From Cryptomeria japonica (taxonomy: Eukaryota > Streptophyta > Pinopsida > Cupressales > Cupressaceae): 64,000 nucleotides of DNA. Shown one piece after another: positions 22,978 to 34,714 of the stretch; the first letter of the stretch is position 1; the number at the start of each line of letters is the position of its first letter. The position numbers and the translations under genes were made by a program. The notes below the pieces were generated by a model. The model saw nothing but the letters and a program-made list of their open reading frames with translations, was not told the origin of the DNA and did no database searches. The stretch lies in contig NC_081407.1 in assembly GCF_030272615.1 (NCBI RefSeq), positions 139,256,897-139,320,896 on the forward strand. Reading direction: 5' to 3'.

Positions 22978-23519
22978 ACTAAAATATGCAAAATCTCAAA
23001 GCAAAGAGTAATATTTTTCTGATATACCTTCCTTGCTTCAACACAAGGGTTTCAACTAACAAAACCTTCAACACCGTACACCGATACAAAATGTTCTTCA
23101 AATCGCTTCAAATCTCTGCTAAACATGTTGAATGATGCAATCATAAACTTTCTCTTCTCTATTCGCTCAACAAGTGCTCTCAAGATCGCAATGTGACAAA
23201 TGAAATTCAAAAGGTTCTATTTACTTGCCTTCTAACTACTACATTAAATGTTCTTTCTGACAAAACCCTAAAATGCCTTAAAACACTCTTAAGCATATTA
23301 CCGATTGCTAAAATTGTATGTTATTTACCAGTTATGATTCAAAAAGACCTATAAACATCAAAATGCATTAGAATATGCAGATTTAACTTACAATACTTCA
23401 TCCAGGGGTTCACCTAAAGATTTTACAATATTCACACCCCAAGTTGTAGCAACAACTTAGTTTTTCGGTGATGGATTCTCCATGCTAGGTGAAGAATTTG
23501 ATTCCTCAGATGGTTTATC
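22978..23519 (-). other. Element B inter-ORF region and end of ORF1
   Basis: The last codons of the gag-like ORF can be read on the minus strand from 23519 (KPSEESNSSPSMENPSP) to a stop near 23460. About 480 bp follow without an ORF before ORF2 begins at 22977. Copia-2 is inserted at the 23519 border. Confidence 0.5.
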
Positions 23520-24222
23520 TATTGATGTATAGCTTTGGTCAGAATTCTCAAGGCTGATTCTGCCTTCAAATGTGTGAAGGGCCGAAATGGCCTTACACAT
23601 TTAAAATATTTGATTTCTCATTTATGACATTTATAATAAAAGACTTGCTAATAAATACACCGATCACATTGGAAGTCGTGACCATTGGAATAAGACGTGA
23701 TTATGGAGAGTCAAGTTAATTATAATATAACCGATGTCTAATAAATGAGACGTGTTGGTTGAAGCCGACTTTTGATATAAGTTGTGTATGTTGGGATTGG
23801 GTATATAGATCGGTGCATTCCATCTCCTTTGGTAATTTAGATTAATCATCAAGCAGATCATATTCTTCATCTACAGCAATTTGTGATATAACTAAAATAG
23901 TTCATGATATACCTACAGTAGTTCGTGATACACCTACAACAGGCTGATATACATCTATAGCAGTTGTATGTTCACAACAGTTGGATCATAGACAGCGAGT
24001 GGACTGCACTTCTAATACACAGCAGATTGTATACATTCCTCTCACTTTGTGAATGTTGGATAGAAGTGTTCAATAGTGTAAAGACATATTGTAAATTGAT
24101 AAAATACAATAAGAAATACCATTGGTGGGTTTTTCACCTTCAAGAGGAAGGTTCTCCCAGGATAAACTTTGTGTAGTTGTATTTGAATTATCTCTGTAGA
24201 ATTTGATCATTAAAATTTGACA
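23520..24222 (+). repeat. Copia-2 5' LTR
   Basis: The LTR ends in AAAATTTGACA directly before the primer-binding site. Around 23875-23965 a short motif like GTTCGTGATAYACCTACA is repeated about four times, probably in the U3/R part. Confidence 0.9.
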
Positions 24223-24234
24223 TGGTATCAGAGC
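24223..24234 (+). promoter_or_regulatory. Copia-2 primer-binding site
   Basis: TGGTATCAGAGC directly follows the LTR end with no spacer. Confidence 0.93.
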
Positions 24235-24324
24235 CACGATGAAAGAAGATCGTGATCATATTCTATACAACTTCTAAGTATTCTCTCCTCCCTCTTTGTC
24301 GAACAGTATCTCTAAGTCTCGAAA

Positions 24325-25110
24325 ATGTTGAACGGTTTTAAAGTCAAAAATAGGCTTGAAGGCGCATCTAACTTCACCTCATGGAAGTTTAGAGTTCTCA
24401 TTGCACTTGAAGAAAATGAACTTCTTCAATTCATAGAGGAAAAGGATTTATCCAAACCTAGAGATCATGAGGAGAAACTTCAATTCAAGAAAAATGTCAT
24501 CAAAGCAAAGAAGATATTAATCGACTCTGTGAGGGATCACTTGGTGCCTCTCATCTCAAAGATGACAACTGCAAGAGATATGTTCAAGACCTTGCAGGTT
24601 TTCTATGAGATTAACAATGTAAGTAGGGCTCTTTCCTTGAGACAGCAAATCCACCAAGTGAAGATGGCGAAAGGAGATTTAGTCATCACCTACTACATGA
24701 AAATTTTAGAATTGAGAGATCAACTAAGCACAATTGGAGATCAAGTGATAGATAAAGATCTTGTTATGCTAGCCTTTAATGATTTACCTCATTCATCAAA
24801 GCCATTTATCCAAAGCCTAAGTGGAAGGTCCAAATTACCTAAGTTTGATCGACTCCATGCAATTTGTATTCAAGAAGAATCAAGATTGACTACTAGAGGA
24901 ATTGTCAAGAGTTCTCAAAATGAAGATACACATGTTCTTGCCACTCAATCTACCAAGAAACGAAAGTATTGGAAGAAGGGAAACTTAAAAAAAGTTAGAT
25001 ATTTCAAATAAAATTTTGCACCTGATTTTAGGAAGAGGAAGAAATATCTCTCTCGCATCTAGTGTTTTAGGTGTGACAATTTTGGTCACTTTGCAAAGGA
25101 TTGTTTGACA
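24325..25110 (+). pseudogene. Copia-2 gag
   Basis: The frame starts at ATG 24325 (MLNGFKVKNRLEGASNFTSW). GASNFTSWKFRVLIALEEN is the N-terminal Copia Gag motif, and a UBN2-like middle follows (LSLRQQIHQVKMAKGD). A TAA at about 25009 and a TAG near 25060 interrupt the frame before the complete zinc knuckle CFRCDNFGHFAKDC. The rest stays in frame with the protease. Confidence 0.9.
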
Positions 25111-26088
25111 AGACCTAATCATCAACGAGAAAACATCAATGAAGTATCATCTCAGAAGGAGGTTGAAGATAACTCCAATGGTTTTCTTTACATGTCAGCA
25201 TTATCAAGCAATGTTCCTACAGACAATGATACATGGTTAATTGATAGTGGAGCCTCTCGACATATCACTGGTCATCGAGAGCAACTTTTTGATCTAGTGG
25301 AGAAAGAGTCACATCTCCAAGTCATTATTGGGGATGATACACGCTATGCTATAAGAGGATTTGGTGGTACATCTCTAAAACTTGAATCTGGAGTTTCTCT
25401 ACACCTAAGTGACGTATTGTTCATATCAGGGATCAACAAGAACCTTGTGTTTATTTCAACCCTAGAGGATAAGGGCTATCAAATTGCATTTTCTAAAGGA
25501 AGAGTTCTTGCTTGGCCTAAGAACTCTAGCATCAAGATTGCTCATGCGATCAGAAATCGACATAAGATTTTATACAAACTCTCCACTCTCCTAGTTCAAG
25601 CTCTAACTCATGATTCTTCCAGTTCCAGCGAACTTTGGCGCAGAAGACTTGAACATCTTCACTTCGGGGCTCTTCCATCTTTGGAGAAGATGGTAAAAGG
25701 TATTCATAGACTTATTCATGTAAATGATGGTACTTGTAAAGGTTGTGCTCTGGGTAAAAATATTAAAAGTCCTTTTCATAGTAGTGAAAGTAGGTCTAAA
25801 GAAATACTAGATCTTGTACATTCAAATTTATGTGATCCAATGTCAATTCCATTCCTAAGTGGATGTTTGTATTATGTAACTTTTATAGATGACTACTCTA
25901 GGAATACTTGGATTTATTTCTTAAGATCTAAAAATTCTGATGAAGTCCTAGGTAGGTTTAAAGAGTTTAAAGCTCTTGTAGAAAATATCTCTAGAAAGAA
26001 AATCAATATTTTAAGGTCTGATAATGGAGGTGAATACACCTCGGGTAGCTTCCATGATTTATCTATTGAGGTAGGGATCAAGAGGTAG
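25111..26088 (+). pseudogene. Copia-2 protease and integrase N-terminal part
   Basis: The protease site WLIDSGASRHITGH is intact (DSG). The integrase zinc module (RRLEHLHFGALPS...CKGCALGK) and the first two core acidic positions (LVHSNLCDP, where Asp is Asn; LRSDNGGEYTS) follow. A TAG at 26086 and a TAA just after (both former Gln codons) interrupt the PYNPQQNGVVERK stretch, but NGVVERKN with the catalytic Glu is still readable. Confidence 0.9.
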
Positions 26089-27105
26089 TTTTGTGTTCCT
26101 TACAACCCTCAATAAAATGGGGTTGTTGAAAGGAAGAATAGATCTATTGTTGAAGTTGCAAAAGCTATGATTCATGATCAAGACCTTCAAATTTTTCTAT
26201 GGGCGGAAGCCTCTAGAACAACAGTGTATGTTCAAAATAGATGTCCTCATCAGATATTAAAAAATATGACTCATGAAGAAGCCTTCTTAGGTATCAAGCC
26301 TGATATCAGCCACCTAAGAATATTTGGTTGTCCTGTGGATGTTCATATTCCCAAGGACAAGAGAACCAAGTTAGAGCCTTCTAGAAAGAGAGGAATATTT
26401 GTGGGCTACAGTGAAACCTCCAAAGCCTACCGTATTTATATTCCTAGTTAGAAGCAAATGAAAGTTAGTAGGGATGTCACATTTGAGGAAGATGTTTCAT
26501 TCAAGAAATCAAAGGGCTCATGCATGGAGATAGATGATGAGACTCCTCAAGACATGGATGTTGATCTTGCTCCTGAGATTCAGAGGGAGACTACAGAACT
26601 TGATATGAGTATTGACCTAATTGAACCTTTGGATCCCACTGATGTGCCTAGAGATATTGTTGTATCTCGAAAGAGAACTCTTTGGGCGCAAAACACCATG
26701 CAAGAAGTAGAACAGTTTTCTTCTCCTAGAGGCACATTCAGGGAAAGCAAAAGACCACAAAGATTTTCTGGTTATGTTGCATTAATATGAAATCTTATTG
26801 AGTCTGAACCTTCTAGTGTAGAGGAAGCCACAAAACAACAATTTTGGAAAGATGCAATGGATGAGGAGTATCAATCCATTCTCAAGAACAATTTGTGGGA
26901 TATTGTACCTAGACCAAAAGGGAAGTCTGTTGTATCTTCCAAGTGGTTGTACACAATAAAACATGCAGTTGATGGCAGCATTGAAAAGTAAAAGGCGATA
27001 TTTGTGGTTCGTGGATTCTCTCAACAAGAGAGAATAGATTATGAAGAAACATTTTCTCTTGTTGCTCGCTATACTTCCATTAGAACCATCATTGCCATTG
27101 CAACA
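26089..27105 (+). pseudogene. Copia-2 integrase end and reverse transcriptase N-terminal part
   Basis: The sequence includes the integrase C-terminus (HLRIFGCPVDVHIPKDKR, KRGIFVGYSETSKAYRIY) and the variable linker, then the start of the reverse transcriptase (QFWKDAMDEEYQSI, NNLWDIVPRPKGKSVV). Stops lie at about 26449, 26788 and 26989. A frame change with a small deletion occurs near 27105. Confidence 0.85.
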
Positions 27106-28346
27106 GGTAATGGATGGATGTGAAGACTGCCTTTCTCAATGGTGTGATTGAAGAAGTCTACATCAAGCAACCTGAGGGGTTCGTGATTCATGGGAAAGAG
27201 TCTCATGTGTGTAAATTGAAGAAATCCCTATATGGTCTTAAACAGACTCCTCGGGCTTGGTATGAAAGAATTGATAGATGCTTAGTAGGTTTGGGTTTCT
27301 GCGAGAATGACGTTGATCCAAACCTTTACTTCAAGGTATTCAATGGTGATATGTTGATCTTGGTACTTTATGTTGATGACCTATTTGTTACCAGAGAAGA
27401 TCATCTCATTGAATGATGTAAGGAGTTGACTTCCGACTTCGAGATGAAGGACTTGGGACTCATGCACTTCTTTCTAGGGTTGGAAGTTTGGCAAAGGCCT
27501 AATGGGATTATCCTAAGTCAAGGAAAATACACCATCGATATCTTGAAGAGATTTGGAATGACAGATTGTAAATCCATTCCCACACTAATGGAAACTAACT
27601 TGAAGAAATTAAGGGAAGTTGCAACTAGTTCAGATCTTGTGGACCCTACTATGTACAGGTAATTGATTGGGTCCCTGATGTATCTAGTTAACACAAGACC
27701 AAATATTTGTTATGTTGTGAGTGCACTTAGCCAGTTCATGAGTGAACCTAGATAGATACATCTAGTTGCAGTCAAGCATATCTTGAGATACTTGCATGGC
27801 ACATTTGGATATGGATTGAAATACTCTTCCAGTATGGACCTGATTCTTGAAGGATATTCTGATTCTAATTGAGCAGGGAGTGTTACTGATCGAAAGAGTA
27901 CTTCTGGTTGTTGCTTCAACTTGGGATCTGCTATGATTTCCTTGTGTAGTAGGAAGCAGACTTCAGTAGCTCTGAGCACTACAGAGGTAGAATACATTGT
28001 TGCATGTGTAGCAACTCGTGAAGCATTGTGGCTTTGTAAGCTCCTTACAAGATTGTTTGGTCAATCATTGGATCCTACCATCATACATTGTGATAACCAA
28101 AGTTGTGTAAAGCTTTCAGCCAATCCACTATTTCATGATAGAATGAAGCATGTAGAGATTCAGTACCACTACATCAGAGATATGGTACAAAGGAATTTTG
28201 TTCAGTTGAGATACATTTGTACTGAGGAACAGATGACCAATATTTTCACCAAGCCTCTTACGAAAGTGAAATTTGTGCATTTTCGAGACAAGCTTGCAAT
28301 TGTGGAAAATGAAGCTCTTACTGAGAAGGAGTCTCAGCATCAGTAA
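27106..28346 (+). pseudogene. Copia-2 reverse transcriptase and RNase H
   Basis: MDVKTAFLNGVIEEVYIKQP and LYVDDLFVT are the reverse transcriptase catalytic motifs. RNase H shows SVTDRKSTSGCCF, STTEVEYIVACVATREALWL and IHCDNQSCVKL. It ends at 28346. Stops at about 27414, 27661, 27754 and 27871 are mostly Gln or Trp codons changed to stop codons. Confidence 0.9.
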
Positions 28347-28742
28347 TTACTTGATATGTATTATAATGAATTCTTCTCTATGAGATAATTTTGAGGTGCA
28401 AGCCCTTGTCGTTCATTCTTCTCTGTGAGAGAAGTTTGAGGTATCAGCCCTTGTTGAGCATTCTTCTATGTGAGAGAAGTTTGAGGTATCATCCATTATT
28501 GTACATTCTTCTTTGTGAGAGAAGTTTGAGGTAGTAGCCCTTGTTATGCATTCTTCTCTATAAGAGAAGTTTGAGGTACCAGCCCTTGTTATGCATTCTT
28601 TTCTGTGAGTAGGTATGGTGAATGTCATGTGAGAGACTTCATGACTTAGCATTTATTTATACCCACCCTCTGGGAATAGCCATGATGGATATGACTATGC
28701 AACTCAAATATCGAGAAGGATTCCTCCCTATCTAAGAGGGAG
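28347..28742 (+). repeat. Copia-2 3' untranslated region with tandem repeat and polypurine tract
   Basis: Between about 28370 and 28615 a unit of about 44-47 bp containing GAGAGAAGTTTGAGGTA and GCCCTTGTT is repeated five to six times. The PPT AAGAGGGAG stands at the LTR border. The tandem repeat is not shared with the LTR. Confidence 0.85.
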
Positions 28743-29454
28743 TGTTGATGTATAGCTTTGGTTGGACTTCTCCGAGTTGACTCTGCCTTCAAATGTGTGA
28801 AGGGTTGAAACAGCCTTACACATTTAAAATATATGATTTCTCATTTGTGTCATTTATAATAAAAGACTTTTTAATAAATACACCAATCACATTGGAAGTC
28901 ATGACCATTGGCATAAGGCGTGATTATGAAGAGTCAAGTTAATTATAATATAACCAATCTCTAATAAATGAGACGTTTTGGTTGAAGCCGACTTTTGATA
29001 TAAGTCATGTTGCTTGATCATGTTGAGATTGGGTATATAGATCGGTGCATTCCATCTCCTTTGGTAATTCAAATTAATCATCAAGTAGATTGTATTCTTC
29101 ATCTACAACAGTTCGTGATATAACTACAACAGTTCGTGATATACCTACAGCAGTTCATGATACACCTACAACAGGTTGATATACATCTATAGCACTTGTA
29201 TGTTCACAACAATTTAATCATAGACAGCAAGTGGACTGCACTTCTAATACACAGTCGATTGTATACATTCCTCTCACTTTGTGAATGTTGCATAGAAGTG
29301 TTCAATATTGTAAAGACATATTATAAATTGATAAAATACAATAAGAAATACCATTGCTTGTTTTTTCACCTTCAAGAGAAAGGTTTTCAGAAGATAAAAT
29401 TTGTGTAGTTTTATTTGAATTATCTCTATATAATTTGATCATTAAAATTTAACA
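28743..29454 (+). repeat. Copia-2 3' LTR
   Basis: This 712-bp LTR is the partner of 23520-24222, with a good many substitutions and a small insertion (GATCATGTT-like) near 29010. Confidence 0.9.
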
Positions 29455-30749
29455 TTGTCATCACTCTTCTTCTTCCAAATTCTATTCATCTCAGCTTTGG
29501 TTTCTTCAATATCAACTTTCTTCTTTCCTTTTGAGTCTGCAGAATGATTCACCAGTTGGTTCTTCTATGTTTTGCAAAACTTAGCAATGTGTCTTGGTTT
29601 GTTACAATGATAACATGCCATTCTAGATGCTATCCACGGTCCTACATTGCCTCTACATATCCTTCTTCTATAGTTCATTGCCACATGTCCATAATTTTTG
29701 CAGATTGAACAAATCACATTAAATCTTCTCTCCATCTCATAGGGACTAGACCAGTTAACATAGAGTCTTTGCCAATTAGAGTTTCTCTGGTCATTGGAAT
29801 TCCTTCTCCAATCACCAACAAATATTGGATATATATGAGGTGTTGGATTATTAGCTCCATACATGCATTTGATATATCTATGCCCGTGCATGTTGCATGT
29901 ATAACGATAACCTTAAAAAATTCTAGGCACATATCTAGTATTAGGTCTATAAATAGCATTAGCATTAGATCTTCTTCTACAAACATCAACAGTATGTCCT
30001 GGATTATGACAATTAAAACAAACAAGTTTGTAATCTTTCTTACCAGTAGGTTTCTGAGCCTTAGGAGTTGTTTTACCTTTGTGCATGTTTCTCTTCATAC
30101 CGGAAGGTTATCCTTTCTCAAATGTATAGTATCCTAACCCAGTTGTATCACCATTCATCCTCTGAGATTGGATCTGTTCATCTAGCATGGTAGAACTCTT
30201 GTTGAATTTCACAAGCTTTTCATTAGCTTATGCAATCTCTTTAGTAAGATCTTCATTCTGCTTCATAAGAGTCTCCCTAAGAGACATTGTCATATCAAGA
30301 TCTGCTTTGATTTCTTCTTTCTCTTCTTTCTCCTCATGCTAGTGTGCATATAGAGTGCCATTTTCCTGATTTATCTTAAATATCTCATGATCTTTCTCTT
30401 TGATCTTGTCTTTAGCTACCCTCCTAGCTTCAAGTACTTGACTCATATAGATTGTAAGGGCTTCAAGCTCTCTCCTTGGGTTAGTTTTCTCACCATTTAG
30501 TTTCTCCACTTCCTCAACCAATGCATCTATGTTTTCTCCATCAAAAGAGTTGCTTTCATTGATCTCCAACAATTGTCCGGTCAATTCTTTCATTTTAGCT
30601 AGTGATGCCTTATACTTGCCTCTTAGGGTTTCTAGGTCTTCCTTGGTTTATGCAAGTTCCCTAGTCATCTCTCTGTAACTCATTCCTTCCCCAATATTTG
30701 CCTTAGGATTAGAGATACCTTCCAAGCGGTTAATCCTTAAGGAAGTTTG
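29455..30749 (-). pseudogene. Element B ORF1: Gag-like protein with several zinc knuckles
   Basis: Reading from the primer-binding site at about 30750, a coiled-coil segment (30593-30339, KLNGEKTNPRRELEAL...) is followed by a row of CCHC knuckles. CFNCHNPGHTVDVC is complete, CSICKNYGHVAMNY has lost its last Cys, and CYHCNKPRHIAKFC is complete. A further degenerate CNMHGHRYIKC lies between them. Multiple CCHC knuckles mean a nucleic-acid-binding Gag-type protein. Stops near 29900, 30100 and 30340 break it. The frame runs on to Copia-2 at 29454 and ends beyond it near 23460. No Gag shell domain is recognised with confidence. Confidence 0.65.
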
Positions 30750-31596
30750 GCTCTGATACTAATTGATGAACTTATAAGGCACAGAGAGGGGGGGGTGAAT
30801 CAGCGCAAGTAAAAACAATACAAATCTGATTATCAATTTCACCAACTTAAAACTCAATAGGCATATAATAAATAATACCAAGCAAGAAATCACCACATAA
30901 AATATAAACCACATAAAACAAGAGGTTATACATGGAAAACCCAAATGGGAAAAACCATGGTAGGAGTTAGTACCCACAAAGATCCACTATCTGCAGTATA
31001 GAGATCTTAGTAGTTAAGGTCTACAATACCTGATTAGGGGCACACCCTATTAGGAGTGTCTAAGCCCGGTTAAGAGCTATACAATAAGGCATGTGAGGAC
31101 CAGCCCTATTAGGAGCTACCCACCTACCTGGGATTTTCAAACACAAGTTAATGTGTCACCTAGTTAGAGGATTTAATGTTCAGACATGTTAGGATCCGAT
31201 TACACCCTATTAGGAGTGACCTTGTGAGAGGATTTTCTTGCTACAACTGTTAGGGAGACAACAAGTTCAAATGATATCAGTATAACACCATTAGTGTTTG
31301 ATAAGATCCACTTCAAAACATTACAACATCACATATACTTAATCTTGGTACTCCTCTGATCACTGCACTATCAGAAATATAAAATTCGCTAATTATTTCT
31401 TACACATTCAAGATCATACTCATATATGCCTTCATACCTCATCACACATCTTAAAAACATCATTAGGTTGGCTATAACCTTGGAACAATTCCCTAGATTC
31501 AATGAATCTAGACAAACTTGCATTGCACGCCTTATGTTGGCCACCGACATAACAAATCAAATTTTGTGTTGTTTTACCAATCTTAGTTATTCTCAT

Positions 31597-32384
31597 TGTA
31601 TATGGTGAAAATGGAAACAACAATAATATTGAAAGACTAAATGAATTCAACTACAAAACCCTAGCCTAACAACAACAAAGATCCACCATAACATATGAAG
31701 ATTACCTAAGACAATGAAAATCAAATGAAATCACAAAGATTATACCATCACATGTCCAATAGGGTTTGGATCTCCATTCTTCCTATCTCCATTGATCTTG
31801 CTTGATATATTTGCTCTCAGATTTTATATGTGCACAAGAGCTCAACAAAGAATGGAAATGTGGTTGCAAGTAGCATCGCATATGAAAGTTCGAATGCTAA
31901 GATGCTTGATTAGAATGTATATGTCCCTGGGCTAGATAATGAAGGAAGCATCTCCTTATATAGAAGACACTATATGAAATGGAGGGATAAGATTGAGAGG
32001 TGTAAAAGATAAATGGTCGGCTATGATTAGAGGGTAGGTAAAAGAAATAAAAAAATAATGAAAGGGTAGGTAGTGTAGGAATTAAGAGATGAATGACATA
32101 TGCCATAGGTAGAAAAGGCTAATGAATTAATTAAATAAATAAAGATTTAATTAATTAATAGAAGAAGTGGGATCAATTAAATAAATAAGATATTTATTTA
32201 ATTTAGGAAAAAGTATAATTTAAATAAATAAAAGTATTTATTTAAATGAGAAATAAGGCTAGAAGAGGATAAATGAATTAATTAAATAAATAAAGATTTA
32301 TTTAATTAATAGAAGAATTAGGCTAAAATAATTAAATAAATAAAATATTTATTTAATTAGACATGACAATTTTAGGTGTCTACA
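31597..32384 (-). repeat. Gypsy 3' LTR
   Basis: On the minus strand it begins TGTAGACACCTAAAATTGTC and ends TTTTCACCATATACA. Its 5' third is a series of AT-rich inverted motifs (ATTAAATAAATAAA / TTTATTTATTTAAT) able to form hairpins. Confidence 0.95.
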
Positions 32385-32398
32385 TTTTGCCCCTCTTT
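32385..32398 (-). promoter_or_regulatory. Gypsy polypurine tract
   Basis: AAAGAGGGGCAAAA on the minus strand directly abuts the 3' LTR. Confidence 0.85.
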
Positions 32399-32859
32399 GA
32401 GACAATGCAGCTTGTCGCATTGTTTCAAAGAAGATAATATGAACTGATACAAAGTTGCCCTAAGATGGGAATGATATGCCCCCTTGAGAGATTGGATGAA
32501 TATGTCTAAAAAGATTGCAGACAATCTCTCGATAAGAAAGAAAGGCTAGAATGGACTTACCGGATAGGATAGAGTGACAGAGTCATAGGATAACGAAGAC
32601 GGACTTGAGAGACTTGGACTAGGGCTAGGGCTAGGGTAGTCTATAATATAGACCACGAGGGGAAAACATCCTCATTGTCATCCACACATCCAAGAGATTA
32701 GAGTGCAGAGAGAATAGAGCAGCAGCAGTCAGCAGCGATGGCATTGGTTCATAGATTCGAACGCGTTCGCCGATTTCAGAGGCCAGCAGATGCAGGAGAG
32801 TCGGTAAGTACCTCAAAACCTCCTTGTACTTTGTCGCAATAAATATTGTCATAAATGCA

Positions 32860-33190
32860 TCTTAGATAGTGCAATAAATGTGCTTTAGGTAATGTCAAAA
32901 AATGCCAAGGCGCATCTGCGTTGGTGCCAGGTGCGTCTAGGTCGGCTAAGCGCGTCTGTGTTTGTGCCAGGTGCGTCTGTGCCGGAAAAGGCATCTATGC
33001 CAAATGCGAGCGTGTCTGCATTGTGCAGGCACGTTTATGCTTTGTGGGAATGTCTGTGCAGAGCAGGTGCGTATGTGCAGAGCATAGGCACGTCTGTGTA
33101 TTTCAAGCACGTCTGTGCAGAGCAGGCACGTATATGCAATATGTAAGCGCGTTTATGTAATGTAGGCGCATTTATGTCTTCAAGGCCAAA
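32860..33190 (+). repeat. Minisatellite in PMD intron (GCGTCTGTG-type units)
   Basis: Degenerate units of about 14-20 bp built on GTGCGTCTGTG / GCACGTCTGTGCAGAGCA recur about a dozen times. The region is unusually rich in GC and CG compared with its surroundings. The Cys-rich ORFs at 32892-33160 come only from this repeat. Confidence 0.75.
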
Positions 33191-33280
33191 TCGACAGTTC
33201 TGTGATGAACATGCATTGTCGATTGGATAAGCTGCTGAGAAGATTCACTCAAGCAAGTCCTCTAGGGAAAACTAGGATAG

Positions 33281-33610
33281 ATCGAGGCACTTTGTGATGA
33301 ACGGTGAGTACCAAGATATAGTACTTTGTGATGAATAGGGAGTACTAATATGAGCAGCACTGTGATGAACAAGGAGTGCAAATATGAGCATCACTTTGTG
33401 ATGAACGGGGAGTGCAATTATGAGCAGCACTTTGTGATGAACAGGGAGTGTTAAAACACGTAGTACTTTGTGATGAATAGGGAGTACCACTAGGATAAAT
33501 AGCAACACTTTGTGATGAACAGTGAGTGTCACTAGGATAGAGCACCATATGATAGATATAAGCACTAGGAAAATAAGCAGCATTTTGTGATGAATAGTGA
33601 ATGCCACTTT
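33281..33610 (+). repeat. Minisatellite of about 36 bp in PMD intron
   Basis: CTTTGTGATGAAYRGGGAGT is repeated about eight times with variable 12-20 bp spacers, ending shortly before the splice acceptor at 33640. Confidence 0.85.
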
Positions 33611-34714
33611 AACTGACACAGCTGATTTTCTTGACTGCAGGAGTACCTAGCTATGCTGGAGTCACAGGAGAGATTCCCATCAATGCAGAGGTTATGAAAA
33701 GAGATAACCTTTAAGGACAGAGCCGCGATTGAGGTTATGGGTCTACGATTTATTCTATATGTGTCTGAGTTTCAGGCGAACATGGGGTTGCTGACTACTT
33801 TAGCTAAGAGATGGCACTCTAAGACATGCACATTCCATTTGCCGATGGGTGAGATGACAGTCACCTTGGAGGATTTTTACAGGATTCTGAGGATACCGAT
33901 CGATGGGGATTTGATACCCTATGATCAAGACAGAGATAGGGCTGCACTGAGATGAGTGTTTTAGGATCCAGGATTGGAGATGAGGGCAGGACATGTTGCC
34001 TGGGATACCATGACAGCAACAGGATTAGCGCTACCAGCGGTGCTAGGAGGAGTGATCAGTGGGTTCCTGTGTCCGGATAGGGTGACATGAGGGTTGGTTG
34101 TGGGCTGGGGGAGCACCTTGGAGACACTGGTGACATAGCATACTAGATATGCCTGGGGACCGTGCATGCTGGCGCATTTGTACTATGAGCTCCATCAGTT
34201 TGTATACCATGGATCCGTAGGATTGGGCTGCGGAGTTACATTATTGCAGGTATGGGCTTATGAGCATCTGCCAGTGACACGATCGATACATTTCAGAGGC
34301 AGGGGTCATGGATGCAGTTTTGTTCATTTGAATGATATGATTACATCACAACCACGGATCAACAGGTTAGAGTACTGGCATTGAGTCATTGATGAGATTA
34401 ACACTGTGTTATGGAGACCATACCGAGAGTGCGAGGATGACGTAGTGGAGCTGCCATACACCTTCAGGAGAAGGTATCTGATTGGGCGGACACCCTATGT
34501 ATTGGAGAGGCAGTTGGTTGATCGGGTATGCAGGTAGTTTAGCAGGATCCAGTGGATGCCACAGGGTTTCGGGATGTATGCTCGGACAGTGAAGGATCAG
34601 GCACACTTCGGGCCATTGTTATCAAATGATCAGGTCGTGATGTAGCTGGTAGAGATGACTCCCTTGTCACGGGCTATGTGGCTAGAGATCGAGGATGCGG
34701 GGATAGATGCAAAG

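Larger units (their letters stand above)
23520..29454 (+). mobile_element. Copia-2: full-length decayed Ty1/Copia retrotransposon
   Basis: LTRs of 703 bp (23520-24222) and 712 bp (28743-29454) surround a Copia gag-pol. The left LTR starts TATTGATGTATAG where the right has TGTTGATGTATAG, so its terminal TG is mutated. TTATC at 23515-23519 against TTGTC at 29455-29459 is a 4-of-5 target-site duplication. The primer-binding site is at 24223-24234 and the PPT AAGAGGGAG precedes 28743. The element is unlike Copia-1 in LTR length and sequence. It is inserted in ORF1 of element B. Confidence 0.93.

Noticed and set aside
32615-32640. GGGCTA repeated three times, telomere-like
   Set aside because: Too short and not the plant TTTAGGG unit.
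32892-33160. Cys-rich small proteins
   Set aside because: They are translations of a minisatellite in different frames inside an intron.
33281-33610. CRISPR-like array of repeats and spacers
   Set aside because: Repeats are degenerate and spacers related; this is a plant minisatellite in an intron.
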